Source: Siphonodentalium dalli
Lineage: Eukaryota; Mollusca; Scaphopoda; Gadilida; Siphonodentaliidae
Assembly (NCBI GenBank): GCA_032622095.1
Contig: CP136062.1
Coordinates: forward strand, 17,487,739 to 17,551,738
DNA: 64,000 nucleotides
Reading direction: 5' to 3'
Below are positions 45,007 to 60,100 of this stretch, one piece after another; position 1 is the stretch's first letter, and every line of letters begins with the position of its first letter. Made by a program: the position numbers and the translations under genes. A model generated the notes under the pieces. The model searched no databases. It was not told the DNA's origin and saw only the letters and a list, made by a program, of their open reading frames with translations.

Positions 45007-45139
45007 TTATCATAGGCATCTATACCATCCAGAGTGGAATCCAGAAGGTATACTGTATAATAATTCACTATATATAAGGCCACTCAACACATAATATTAG
45101 TTGTTTATCATAGGCATCTATATCATCCAGAGTGGAATC

Positions 45140-45896
45140 CAGAAGGTATACTGTATAATAATTCACTATATATAAGGCCACTCCACACATAATATTAGTT
45201 GTTTATCATAGGCATCTATACCATCCAGAGTGGAATCCAGAAGGTATACTGTATAATAATTCACTATATATAAGTCACTCAACACATAATATTAGTTGTT
45301 TATCATAGGCATCTATATCATTCAGAGTGGGATCCAGAAGGTATACTGTATAATAATTCACTATATATAAGGCCACTCAACACATAATATTAGTTGTGTA
45401 TCATAGACATCTATACCATCCAGAGTGGAATCCAGAAGGTATACTGTATAATAATTCACTATATATAAGGTCACTCAACACATAATATTAGTTGTTTATC
45501 ATAGACATCTATATCATCCAGAGTGGGATCCAGAAGGTATACTGTATAATAATTCACTATATATAAGACTCAACACATAATATTAGTTGTTTATCATAGA
45601 CATCTATACCATCCAGAGTGGAATCCAGAAGGTATACTGTATAATAATTCACTATATATAAGACCCAACACATAATATTAGTTGTTTATCATAGGCATCT
45701 ATACCATTCAGAGTGGAATCCAGAAGGTATACTATATAATAATTCACTATATATAAGGCCACTCAACACATAATATTAGTTGTTTATCATAGACATCTAT
45801 ACCATCCAGAGTGGGATCCAGAAGGTATACTGTATAATAATTCACTATATATAAGACTCAACACATAATATTAGTTGTTTATCATAGGCATCTATA
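45140..45896 (+). repeat. Downstream extension of the long duplication, copy 2, with six-unit junction
   Basis: The left part still resembles 35,580-35,640, but from 45,183 (CTCCACACAT) it follows 36,231 onward, including the uncommon AAGTCACTC 97-bp tail and TTGTGTATCATAGACATCT. The exchange point lies in the shared stretch at 45,140-45,183. The deletion, or the reciprocal gain in copy 1, was in register with the unit. Beyond 45,896 the copies diverge. Confidence 0.85.
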
Positions 45897-48394
45897 CCAT
45901 CCGGAGTGGAATCCAGAAGGTATACTGTATAATAATTCACTATATATAAGGCCACTCAACACATAATATTAGTTGTTTATCATAGACATCTATACCATCC
46001 AGAGTGGAATCCAGAAGGTATACTGTATAATAATTCACTATATATAAGGCCACCCAACACATAATATTAGTTGTTTATCATAGACATCTATATCATTCAG
46101 AGTGGGATCCAGAAGGTATACTGTATAATAATTCACTATATATAAGGCTACTCAACACATAATATTAGTTGTTTATCATAGGCATCTATATCATCCAGAG
46201 TGGAATCCAGAAGGTATACTGTATAATAATTCACTATATATAAGGCCACCCAACACATAATATTAGTTGTTTATCATAGGCATCTATATCATCCAGAGTG
46301 GAATCCAGAAGGTATACTGTATAATAATTCACTATATATAAGGCCACTCAACACATAATATTAGTTGTTTATCATAGGCATCTATACCATCCGGAGTGGA
46401 ATCCAGAAGGTATACTGTATAATAATTCACTATATATAAGGCCACTCAACACATACTATTAGTTGTTTATCATAGACATCTATATCATTCAGAGTGGAAT
46501 CCAGAAGGTATACTGTATAATAATTCACTATATATAAGGCCACCCAACACATAATATTAGTTGTTTATCATAGACATCTATATCATTCAGAGTGTGATCC
46601 AGAAGGTATACTGTATAATAATTCACTATATATAAGGCCACCCAACACATAATATTAGTTGTTTATCATAGACATCTATATCATTCAGAGTGGAATCCAG
46701 AAGGTATACTGTATAATAATTCACTATATATAAGGCCACTCAACACATAATATTAGTTGTTTATCATAGACATCTATATCATTCAGAGTGGAATCCAGAA
46801 GGTATACTGTATAATAATTCATTATATATAAGGTCGCTCAACACATAATATTAGTTGTTTATCATAGGCATCTATACCATCCGGAGTGGAATCCAGAAGG
46901 TATACTGTATAATAATTCACTATATATAAGACTCAACACATAATATTAGTTGTTTATCATAGACATCTATACCATCCAGAGTGGAATCCAGAAGGTATAC
47001 TGTATAATAATTCACTATATATAAGGCCACCCAACACATAATATTAGTTGTTTATCATAGGCATCTATACCATCCAGAGTGGAATCCAGAAGGTATACTG
47101 TATAATAATTCACTATATATAAGACCCAACACATAATATTAGTTGTTTATCATAGGCATCTATACCATTCAGAGTGGAATCCAGAAGGTATACTGTATAA
47201 TAATTCACTATATATAAGGCCACTCAACACATAATATTAGTTGTTTATCATAGGCATCTATACCATCCAGAGTGGAATCCAGAAGGTATACTGTATAATA
47301 ATTCACTATATATAAGACTCAACACATAATATTAGTTGTTTATCATAGGCATCTATACCATCCAGAGTGGAATCCAGAAGGTATACTGTATAATAATTCA
47401 CTATATATAAGGCTCAACACATAATATTAGTTGTTTATCATAGACATCTATACCATTCAGAGTGTAATCCAGAAGGTATACTGTATAATAATTCACTATA
47501 TATAAGGCCACCCAACACATAATATTAGTTGTTTATCATAGGCATCTATACCATCCAGAGTGGAATCCAGAAGGTATACTGTATAATAATTCACTATATA
47601 TAAGTCACTCAACACATAATATTAGTTGTTTATCATAGGCATCTATATCATCCGGAGTGGAATCCAGAAGGTATACTGTATAATAATTCACTATATATAA
47701 GACTCAACACATAATATTAGTTGTTTATCATAGGCATCTATACCATCCAGAGTGGGATCCAGAAGGTATACTGTATAATAATTCACTATATATAAGGCCA
47801 CCCAACACATAATATTAGTTGTTTATCATAGACATCTATACCATCCAGAGTGGGATCCAGAAGGTATACTGTATAATAATTCACTATATATAAGGCCACC
47901 CAACACATAATATTAGTTGTTTATCAAAGGCATCTATATCATCCAGAGTGGAATCCAGAAGGTATACTGTATAATAATTCACTATATATAAGGCCACCCA
48001 ACACATAATATTAGTTGTTTATCATAGACATCTATACCATCCAGAGTGGGATCCAGAAGGTATACTGTATAATAATTCACTATATATAAGGCCACTCAAC
48101 ACATAATATTAGTTGTTTATCACAGGCATCTATACCATCCAGAGTGGAATCCAGAAGGTATACTGTATAATAATTCACTATATATAAGGCTCAACACATA
48201 ATATTAGTTGTTTATCATAGGCATCTATACCATCCAGAGTGGGATCCAGAAGGTATACTGTATAATAATTCACTATATATAAGGCCACCCAACACATAAT
48301 ATTAGTTGTTTATCATAGACATCTATACCATCCAGAGTGGGATCCAGAAGGTATACTGTATAATAATTCACTATATATAAGGCCACTCAACACA

Positions 48395-48900
48395 TAATAT
48401 TAGTTGTTTATCACAGGCATCTATACTATCCAGAGTGGAATCCAGAAGGTATACTGTATAATAATTCACTATATATAAGGCCACTCAACACATAATATTA
48501 GTTGTTTATCATAGGCATCTATACCATCCAGAGTGGAATCCAGAAGGTATACTGTATAATAATTCACTATATATAAGGCCACTCAACACATAATATTAGT
48601 TGTTTATCATAGTCATCTATATCATCCAGAGTGGAATCCAGAAGGTATACTGTATAATAATTCACTATATATAAGGCCACTCAACACATAATATTAGTTG
48701 TTTATCATAGGCATCTATACCATCCAGAGTGGGATCCAGAAGGTATACTGTATAATAATTCACTATATATAAGGCCACTCAACACATAATATTAGTTGTT
48801 TATCACAGGCATCTATACTATCCAGAGTGGAATCCAGAAGGTATACTGTATAATAATTCACTATATATAAGGCCACTCAACACATAATATTAGTTGTTTA
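48395..48900 (+). repeat. Four-unit higher-order repeat, 392-bp period
   Basis: The combination TCACAGGCATCTATACTATCC, with private ACTATCC, occurs with TCACAGG at 48,411 and 48,803, exactly 392 bp (4 x 98) apart. Each is preceded by a GTGGGATCC, GGCCACTC unit. A related TCACAGG unit with ACCATCC lies near 48,120. Confidence 0.78.
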
Positions 48901-49183
48901 TCATAGGCATCTATACCATCCGGAGTGGAATCCAGAAGGTATACTGTATAATAATTCACTATATATAAGGCCACCCAACACATAATATTAGTTGTTTATC
49001 ATAGACATCTATACCATCCAGAGTGGAATCCAGAAGGTATACTGTATAATAATTCACTATATATAAGGCCACTCAACACATAATATTAGTTGTTTATCAT
49101 AGGCATCTATACCATCCAGAGTGGAATGCAGAAGGTATACTATATAATAATTCACTATATATAAGGCCACCCAACACATAATA

Positions 49184-49276
49184 TTAGTTGTTTATCATAG
49201 ACATCTATACCATCCGGAGTGGAATCCAGAAGGTATACTGTATAATAATTCACTATATAAGACTCAACACATAATA
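49184..49276 (+). repeat. 93-bp unit lacking one TA step
   Basis: The unit reads CACTATATAAGACTC where other units have CACTATATATAAGACTC, a 2-bp loss in the TA run, giving 93 bp. Slippage in the dinucleotide run is the simple explanation. An analogous loss is seen in the unit at 53,238. Confidence 0.85.
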
Positions 49277-51981
49277 TTAGTTGTTTATCATAGACATCTA
49301 TACCATCCAGAGTGGAATGCAGAAGGTATACTGTATAATAATTCACTATATATAAGACTCAACACATAATATTAGTTGTGTATCATAAGCATCTATACCA
49401 TCCAGAGTGGAATCCAGAAGGTATACTGTATAATAATTCACTATATATAAGGCCACTCAACACATAATATTAGTTGTTTATCATAGGCATCTATACCATT
49501 CAGAGTGGAATCCAGAAGGTATACTGTATAATAATTCACTATATATAAGACTCAACACATAATATTAGTTGTTTATCATAGGCATCTATACCATCCAGAG
49601 TGGAATCCAGAAGGTATACTGTATAATAATTCACTATATATAAGGCCACTCAACACATAATATTAGTTGTTTATCATAGACATCTATATCATCCAGAGTG
49701 GAATCCAGAAGGTATACTGTATAATAATTCACTATATATAAGGCTCAACACATAATATTAGTTGTTTATCATAGGCATCTATACCATCCAGAGTGGAATC
49801 CAGAAGGTATACTGTATAATAATTCACTATATATAAGACTCAAAACATAATATTAGTTGTTTATCATAGGCATCTATATCATTCAGAGTGTAATCCAGAA
49901 GGTATACTGTATAATAATTCACTATATATAAGGCCACTCAACACATAATATTAGTTGTTTATCATAGGCATCTATACCATCCAGAGTGGAATCCAGAAGG
50001 TATACTATATAATAATTCACTATATATAAGACTCAACACATAATATTAGTTGTTTATCATAGACATCTATACCATCCAGAGTGGAATCCAGAAGGTATAC
50101 TGTATAATAATTCACTATATATAAGGCCACTCAACACATAATATTAGTTGTTTATCATAGACATCTATACCATCCAGAGTGGAATCCAGAAGGTATACTG
50201 TATAATAATTCACTATATATAAGACTCAACACATAATATTAGTTGTTTATCATAGGCATCTATACCATCCAGAGTGGAATCCAGAAGGTATACTGTATAA
50301 TAATTCACTATATATAAGGCCACTCAACACATAATATTAGTTGTTTATCATAGACATCTATACCATCCAGAGTGGAATCCAGAAGGTATACTGTATAATA
50401 ATTCACTATATATAAGACTCAACACATAATATTAGTTGTTTATCATAGGCATCTATACCATCCAGAGTGGAATCCAGAAGGTATACTGTATAATAATTCA
50501 CTATATATAAGACTCAACACATAATATTAGTTGTTTATCATAGGCATCTATGTCATCCAGAGTGGAATCCAGAAGGTATACTGTATAATAATTCACTATA
50601 TATAAGACTCAACACATAATATTAGTTGTTTATCATAGACATCTATACCATCCAGAGTGGAATCCAGAAGGTATACTGTATAATAATTCACTATATATAA
50701 GGCCACCCAACACATAATATTAGTTGTTTATCATAGGCATCTATATCATTCAGAGTGGAAACCAGAAGGTATACTGTATAATAATTCACTATATATAACG
50801 CCTCCCAACACATAATATTAGTTGCTTATCATAGGCATCTATATCATTCAGAGTGGAATCCAGAAGGTATACTGTATAATAATTCACTATATATAAGGCC
50901 ACTCAACACATAATATTAGTTGTGTATCATAGGCATCTATACCATCCAGAGTGGAATCCAGAAGGTATACTGTATAATAATTCACTATATATAAGGCCAC
51001 CCAACACATAATATTAGTTGTTTATCATAGGCATCTATATCATCCAGAGTGGGATCCAGAAGGTATACTGTATAATAATTCACTATATATAAGACTCAAC
51101 ACATACTATTAGTTGTGTATCATAGGCATCTATACCATTCAGAGTGGAATCCAGAAGGTATATTGTATAATAATTCACTATATATAAGGCCACTCAACAC
51201 ATAATATTAGTTGTTTATCATAGGCATCTATACCATTCAGAGTGGGATCCAGAAGGTATACTGTATAATAATTCACTATATATAAGGCCACTCAACACAT
51301 AATATTAGTTGTTTAGCATAGGCATCTATACCATCCAGAGTGGAATCCAGAAGGTATACTGTATAATAATTCACTATATATAAGGCTCAACACATGATAT
51401 TAGTTGTTTATCATAGGCATCTATACCATCCAGAGTGGAATCCAGAAGGTATACTGTATAATAATTCACTATATATAAGGCCACTCAACACATAATATTA
51501 GTTGTTTATCATAGGCATCTATACCATCCAGAGTGGAATCCAGAAGGTATACTGTATAATAATTCACTATATATAAGGCCACCCAACACATAATATTAGT
51601 TGTTTATCATAGGCATCTATATCATCCAGAGTGGAATCCAGAAGATATACTGTATAATAATTCACTATATATAAGGCTCAACACATAATATTAGTTGTTT
51701 ATCATAGGCATCTATACCATTCAGAGTGGGATCCAGAAGGTATACTATATAATAATTCACTATATATAAGACTCAACACATAATATTAGTTGTTTATCAT
51801 AGACATCTATACCATCCAGAGTGGAATCCAGAAGGTATACTGTATAATAATTCACTATATATAAGGTCACCCAACACATAATATTAGTTGTTTATCATAG
51901 GCATCTATATCATCCAGAGTGGAATCCAGAAGGTATACTGTATAATAATTCACTATATATAAGGCCACTCAACACATAATA

Positions 51982-52750
51982 TTAGTTGTTTATCATAGGC
52001 ATCTATACCATCCAGAGTGGAATCCAGAAGGTATACTGTATAATAATTCACTATATATAAGACTCAACACATAATATTAGTTGTTTATCATAGGCATCTA
52101 TACCATCCAGAGTGGAATCCAGAAGGTATACTGTATAATAATTCACTATATATAAGGCTCAACACATAATATTAGTTGTTTATCATAGGCATCTATACCA
52201 TCCAGAGTGTAATCCAGAAGGTATACTGTATAATAATTCACTATATATAAGGTCACCCAACACATAATATTAGTTGTTTATCATAGGCATCTATACCATC
52301 CAGAGTGGAATCCAGAAGGTATACTGTATAATAATTCACTATATATAAGGCCACCCAACACATAATATTAGTTGTTTATCATAGGCATCTATACCATCCA
52401 GAGTGGAATCCAGAAGGTATACTGTATAATAATTCACTATATATAAGACCCAACACATAATATTAGTTGTTTATCATAGGCATCTATACCATCCAGAGTG
52501 GAATCCAGAAGGTATACTGTATAATAATTCACTATATATAAGACTCAACACATAATATTAGTTGTTTATCATAGGCATCTATACCATCCAGAGTGGAATC
52601 CAGAAGGTATACTGTATAATAATTCACTATATATAAGGCTCAACACATAATATTAGTTGTTTATCATAGGCATCTATACCATCCAGAGTGTAATCCAGAA
52701 GGTATACTGTATAATAATTCACTATATATAAGGTCACCCAACACATAATA
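51982..52750 (+). repeat. Five-unit higher-order repeat, 481-bp period
   Basis: Unit starts at 51,982, 52,077, 52,172, 52,270, 52,368 and 52,463 define a pentamer with tails GACTC, GGCTC, GGTCACCC, GGCCACCC, GACCC. The next copy repeats the first three units (52,463, 52,558, 52,653), including GTGTAATCC with GGTCACCC. The offset is 481 bp (two 98-bp plus three 95-bp units). Confidence 0.83.
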
Positions 52751-53208
52751 TTAGTTGTTTATCATAGGCATCTATATCATCCAGAGTGGAATCCAGAAGG
52801 TATACTGTATAATAATTCACTATATATAAGGCCACTCAACACATAATATTAGTTGTTTATCATAGGCATCTATATCATTCAGAGTGGAATCCAGAAGGTA
52901 TACTGTATAATAATTCACTATATATAAGACTCAACACATAATATTAGTTGTTTATCATAGGCATCTATACCATCCAGAGTGGAATCCAGAAGGTATACTG
53001 TATAATAATTCACTATATATAAGGTCACTCAACACATAATATTAGTTGTTTATCATAGGCATCTATATCATCCAGAGTGGAATCCAGAAGGTATACTGTA
53101 TAATAATTCACTATATATAAGGCCACTCAACACATAATATTAGTTGTGTATTATAGGCATCTATACCATCCAGAGTGGAATCCAGAAGGTATACTGTATA
53201 ATAATTCA

Positions 53209-53430
53209 CTATATATAAGGCCACTCAACACATAATATTAGTTGTTTATTATAGGAATCTATGTCATCCAGAGTGGAATCCAGAAGGTATACTGTATAAT
53301 AATTCACTATATAAGGCCACTCAACACATAATATTAGTTTATTATAGGAATCTATATCATCCAGAGTGGAATCCAGAAGGTATACTGTATAATAATTCAC
53401 TATATATAAGGCTCAACACATAATATTAGT
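53209..53430 (+). repeat. Pair of shortened units with TATTATAGGAATCT
   Basis: Two neighbouring units, starting at 53,238 (96 bp) and 53,334 (92 bp), share TATTATAGGAATCT instead of TATCATAGGCATCT. The first has lost a TA in CACTATATAAGG. The second has lost 3 bp in TTAGTTTATTATAGG. The shared GGAATCT shows that they are a recent duplicate pair. Confidence 0.8.
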
Positions 53431-54788
53431 TGTTTATCATAGACATCTATACCATCCAGAGTGTAATCCAGAAGGTATACTGTATAATAATTCACTATAT
53501 ATAAGGCCACTCAACACATAATATTAGTTGTTTATCATAGGCATCTATACCATCCAGAGTGGGATCCAGAAGGTATACTGTATAATAATTCACTATATAT
53601 AAGGCCACTCAACACATAATATTAGTTGTTTATCATAGGCATCTATACCATCCAGAGTGGAATCCAGAAGGTATACTGTATAATAATTCACTATATATAA
53701 GGCCACTCAACACATAATATTAGTTGTTTATCATAGGCATCTATACCATCCAGAATGGAATCCAGAAGGTATACTGTATAATAATTCACTATATATAAGG
53801 CCACACAACACATAGTATTAGTTGTTTATCATAGGCATCTATATCATCCAGAGTGGAATCCAGAAGGTATAGTGTATAATAATTCACTATATATAAGGCC
53901 ACTCAACACATAATATTAGTTGTTTATCATAGGCATCTATACCATCCAGAGTGGAATCCAGAAGGTATACTGTATAATAATTCACTATATATAAGGCCAC
54001 GCAACACATAATATTAGTTGTTTATCATAGGCATCTATATCATTCAGAGTGGAATCCAGAAGGTATACTGTATAATAATTCACTATATATAAGGCCACTC
54101 AACACATAATATTAGTTGTTTATCATAGGCATCTATACCATCCAGAGTGGAATCCAGAAGGTATACTGTATAATAATTCACTATATATAAGGCCACTCAA
54201 CACATAATATTAGTTGTTTATCATAGGCATCTATATCATTCAGAGTGGAATCCAGAAGGTATACTGTATAATAATTCACTATATATAAGGTCACTCAACA
54301 CATAATATTAGTTGTTTATCATAGGCATCTATACCATCCAGAGTGTAATCCAGAAGGTATACTGTATAATAATTCACTATATATAAGACTCAACACATAA
54401 TATTAGTTGTTTATCATTGGCATCTATACCATCCAGAGTGGAATCCAGAAGGTATACTGTATAATAATTCACTATATATAAGACTCAACACATAATATTA
54501 GTTGTTTATCATTGGCATCTATATCATCCAGAGTGGAATCCAGAAGGTATACTGTATAATAATTCACTATATATAAGGCCACTCAACACATAATATTAGT
54601 TGTTTATCATAGGCATCTATACCATCCAGAGTGGAATCCAGAAGGTATACTGTATAATAATTCATTATATATAAGGTCGCTCAACACATAATATTAGTTG
54701 TTTATCATAGGCATCTATACCATTCAGAGTGGAATCCAGAAGGTATACTGTATAATAATTCACTATATATAAGACTCAACACATAATA

Positions 54789-55364
54789 TTAGTTGTTTAT
54801 CATAGACATCTATACCATCCAGTGTGGAATCCAGAAGGTATACTGTATAATAATTCACTATATATAAGGCTCAACACATAATATTAGTTGTTTATCATAG
54901 ACATCTATACCATCCAGTGTGGAATCCAGAAGGTATACTGTATAATAATTCACTATATATAAGACTCAACACATAATATTAGTTGTTTATCATAGACATC
55001 TATACCATCCAGTGTGGAATCCAGAAGGTATACTGTATAATAATTCACTATATATAAGGCCACCCAACACATAATATTAGTTGTTTATCATAGGCATCTA
55101 TACCATCCAGAGTGGAATCCAGAAGGTATACTGTATAATAATTCACTATATATAAGACTCAACACATAATATTAGTTGTTTATCATAGACATCTATACCA
55201 TCCAGTGTGGAATCCAGAAGGTATACTGTATAATAATTCACTATATATAAGACTCAACACATAATATTAGTTGTTTATCATAGACATCTATACCATCCAG
55301 TGTGGAATCCAGAAGGTATACTGTATAATAATTCACTATATATAAGGCCACTCAACACATAATA
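54789..55364 (+). repeat. Cluster of CCAGTGTGG-variant units
   Basis: Five units starting at 54,789, 54,884, 54,979, 55,172 and 55,267 share CCAGTGTGG in place of CCAGAGTGG, together with GACATCT and ACCATCC. One ordinary unit (GGCATCT, CCAGAGTGG) sits between the third and fourth. I did not see this variant elsewhere. It is a private mutation amplified locally to five copies in under 600 bp. Confidence 0.87.
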
Positions 55365-57119
55365 TTAGTTGTTTATCATAGGCATCTATATCATCCAGAG
55401 TGGAATCCAGAAGGTATACTGTATAATAATTCACTACATATAAGACTCAACACATAATATTAGTTGTTTATCATAGGCATCTATACCATCCAGAGTGGGA
55501 TCCAGAAGGTATACTGTATAATAATTCACTATATATAAGGTCACTCAACACATAATATTAGTTGTTTATCATAGGCATCTATACCATCCAGAGTGGAATC
55601 CAGAAGGTATACTGTATAATAATTCACTATATATAAGGCCACCCAACACATAATATTAGTTGTTTATCATAGGCATCTATACCATCCAGAGTGGGATCCA
55701 GAAGGTATACTGTATAATAATTCACTATATATAAGGCCACTCAACACATAATATTAGTTGTTTATCATAGGCATCTATACCATTCAGAGTGGAATGCAGA
55801 AGGTATACTGTATAATAATTCACTATATATAAGACTCAACACATAATATTAGTTGTTTATTATAGGCATCTATATCATCCAGAGTGGAATCCAGAAGGTA
55901 TACTGTATAATAATTCATTATATATAAGGTCACTCAACACATAATATTAGTTGTGTATCATAGGCATCTATGTCATTCAGAGTGGAATCCAGAAGGTATA
56001 CTGTATAATAATTCACTATATATAAGACTCAACACATAATATTAGTTGTTTATCATAGGCATCTATACCATCCAGAGTGGAATCCAGAAGGTATACTGTA
56101 TAATAATTCACTATATATAAGGCTCAACACATAATATTAGTTGTTTATCATAGGCATCTATACCATTCAGAGTGGAATCCAGAAGGTATACTGTATAATA
56201 ATTCACTATATATAAGGCTCAACACATAATATTAGTTGTTTATCATAGGCATCTATACCATCCAGAGTGGAATCCAGAAGGTATACTGTATAATAATTCA
56301 CTATATATAAGGCCACTCAACACATAATATTAGTTGTTTATCATAGGCATCTATACCATCCAGAGTGGAATCCAGAAGGTATACTGTATAATAATTCACT
56401 ATATATAAGGCCACTCAACACATAATATTAGTTGTTTATCATAGGCATCTATATCATCCGGAGTGGAATCCAGAAGGTATAGTGTATAATAATTCATTAT
56501 ATATAAGGCCACTCAACACATAATATTAGTTGTTTATCATAGGCATCTATACCATTCAGAGTGGAATCCAGAAGGTATACTGTATAATAATTCACTATAT
56601 ATAAGACTCAACACATAATATTAGTTGTTTATCATAGGCATCTATACCATCCAGAGTGGAATCCAGAAGGTATACTGTATAATAATTCACTATATATAAG
56701 GCCACCCAACACATAATATTAGTTGTTTATCATAGGCATCTATACCATCCAGAGTGGAATCCAGAAGGTATACTGTATAATAATTCACTATATATAAGGC
56801 CACTCAACACATAATATTAGTTGTTTATCATAGGCATCTATATCATCCAGAGTGGAATCCAGAAGGTATACTGTATAATAATTCACTATATATAAGGCCA
56901 CTCAACACATAATATTAGTTGTTTATCATAGACATCTATATCATCCAGAGTGGAATCCAGAAGGTATACTGTATAATAATTCACTATATATAAGACTCAA
57001 CACATAATATTAGTTGTTTATCATAGGCATCTATACCATCCAGAGTGGAATCCAGAAGGTATACTGTATAATAATTCACTATATATAAGGCCACCCAACA
57101 CATAATATTAGTTGTTTAT

Positions 57120-60100
57120 CATAGGCATCTATACCATCCAGAGGTGGGATCCAGAAGGTATAAGTGTATAATAATTCACTATATATAAGGCCACTCAACA
57201 CATAATATTAGTTGTTTATCATAGGCATCTATACCATCCAGAGTGTAATCCAGAAGGTATACTGTATAATAATTCACTATATATAAGACCACTCAACACA
57301 TAATATTAGTTGTTTTATCATAGGCATCTATACCATCCAGAGTGGAATCCAGAAGGTATACTGTATAATAATTCACTATATATAAGACTCAACACATACT
57401 ATTAGTTGTTTATCATAGGCATCTATACCATTCAGAGTGGAATCCAGAAGGTATACTGTATAATAATTCACTATATATAAGGCCACTCAACACATAATAT
57501 TAGTTGTTTATCATAGGCATCTATATCATTCAGAGTGGAATCCAGAAGGTATACTGTATAATAATTCACTATATATAAGGCCACCCCAACACATAATATT
57601 AGTTGTTTATCATAGGCATCTATACCATCCAGAGTGGGATCCAGAAGGTATACTGTATAATAATTCACTATATATAAGACTCAACACATAATATTAGTTG
57701 TTTATCATAGGCATCTATACCATCCAGAGTGGAATCCAGAAGGTATACTGTATAATAATTCACTATATATAAGGCCACTCAACACATAATATTAGTTGTT
57801 TATCATAGGCATCTATGTCATCCAGAGTGGAATCCAGAAGGTATACTGTATAATAATTCACTATATATAAGGCCACTCAACACATAATATTAGTTGTTTA
57901 TCACAGGCATCTATATCATCCAGAGTGGGATCCAGAAGGTATACTGTATAATAATTCACTATATATAAGGCCACCCAACACATAATATTAGTTGTTTATC
58001 ATAGGCATCTATACCATCCAGAGTGGAATCCAGAAGGTTTACTGTATAATAATTCACTATATATAAGGCCACTCAACACATAATATTAGTTGTTTATCAT
58101 AGGCATCTATACCATTCAGAGTGGAATCCAGAAGGTATACTGTATAATATTTCACTATATATAAGGCCACTCAACACATAATATTAGTTGTTTATCATAG
58201 ACATCTATACCATCCAGAGTGGAATCCAGAAGGTATACTGTATAATAATTCACTATATATAAGGCCACCCAACACATAATATTAGTTTGTTTATCATAGG
58301 CATCTATACCATTCAGAGTGGAATCCAGAAGGTATACTATATAATAATTCACTATATATAAGGCCACTCAACACATAATATTAGTTTGTTTATCATAGGC
58401 ATCTATACCATCCAGAGTGGAATCCAGAAGGTATACTGTATAATAATTCACTATATATAAGGCTCAACACATAATATTAGTTGTTTATCATAGACATCTA
58501 TATCATCCAGAGTGGAATCCAGAAGGTATACTGTATAATAATTCACTATATATAAGGCCACTCAACACATAATATTAGTTGTTTATCAAAGGCATCTATA
58601 TCATCCAGAGTGGAATCCAGAAGGTATATTGTATAATAATTCACTATATATAAGACTCAACACATAATATTAGTTGTTTATCAATAGGCATCTATACCAT
58701 CCAGAGTGGAATCCAGAAGGTATACTGTATAATAATTCACTATATATAAGACTCAACACATAATATTAATTGTTTATCATAGGCATCTATACCATCCAGA
58801 GTGGAATCCAGAAGGTATACTGTATAATAATTCACTATATATAAGACCCAACACATAATATTAGTTGTTTATCATAGGCATCTATACCATCCAGAGTGGA
58901 ATCCAGAAGGTATACTGTATAATAATTCACTATATATAAGACTCAACACATAATATTAGTTGTTTATCATAGACATCTATACCATTCAGAGTGGAATCCA
59001 GAAGGTATACTGTATAATAATTCACTATATATAAGGCCACCCAACACATAATATTAGTTGTTTATCATAGGCATCTATACCATCCAGAGTGGGATCCAGA
59101 AGGTATACTATATAATAATTCACTATATATAAGGCTCAACACATAATATTAGTTGTTTATCATAGGCATCTATACCATTCAGAGTGGAATCCAGAAGGTA
59201 TACTGTATAATAATTTCACTATATATAAGGCCACTCAACACATAATATTAGTTGTTTATCATAGGCATCTATACCATCCAGAGTGGAATCCAGAAGGTAT
59301 ACTGTATAATAATTCACTATATATAAGGCCACCCAACACATAATATTAGTTGTTTATCATAGGCATCTATACCATTCAGAGTGGAATCCAGAAGGTATAC
59401 TGTATAATAATTCACTATATATAAGACTCAACACATAATATTAGTTGTTTATCATAGACATCTATATCATCCAGAGTGGAATCCAGAAGGTATACTGGTA
59501 TAATAATTCACTATATATAAGGCCACCCAACACATAATATTAGTTGTTTATCATAGGCATCTATACCATCTGGAGTGGAATCCAGAAGGTATACTGTATA
59601 ATAATTCACTATATATAAGACTCAACACATAATATTAGTTGTTTATCATAGGCATCTATACCATCCAGAGTGGAATCCAGAAGGTATACTGTACTAATAA
59701 TTCACTATATATAAGGCCACTCAACACATAATATTAGTTGTTTATCATAGGCATCTATACCATCCAGAGTGGAATCCAGAAGGTATACTGTATAATAATT
59801 CACTATATATAAGGCCACTCAACACATAATATTAGTTGTTTATCATAGGCATCTATACCATCCAGAGTGGAATCCAGAAGGTATACTGTATAATAATTCA
59901 CTATATATAAGGCCACTCAACACATAATATTAGTTGTTTATCATAGGCATCTATACCATTCAGAGGTGGAATCCAGAAGGTATACTGTATAATAATTCAC
60001 TATATATAAGGTCACTCAACACATAATATTAGTTGTGTATCATAGACATCTATACCATCCAGAGTGGAATCCAGAAGGTATACTGTATAATAATTCACTA

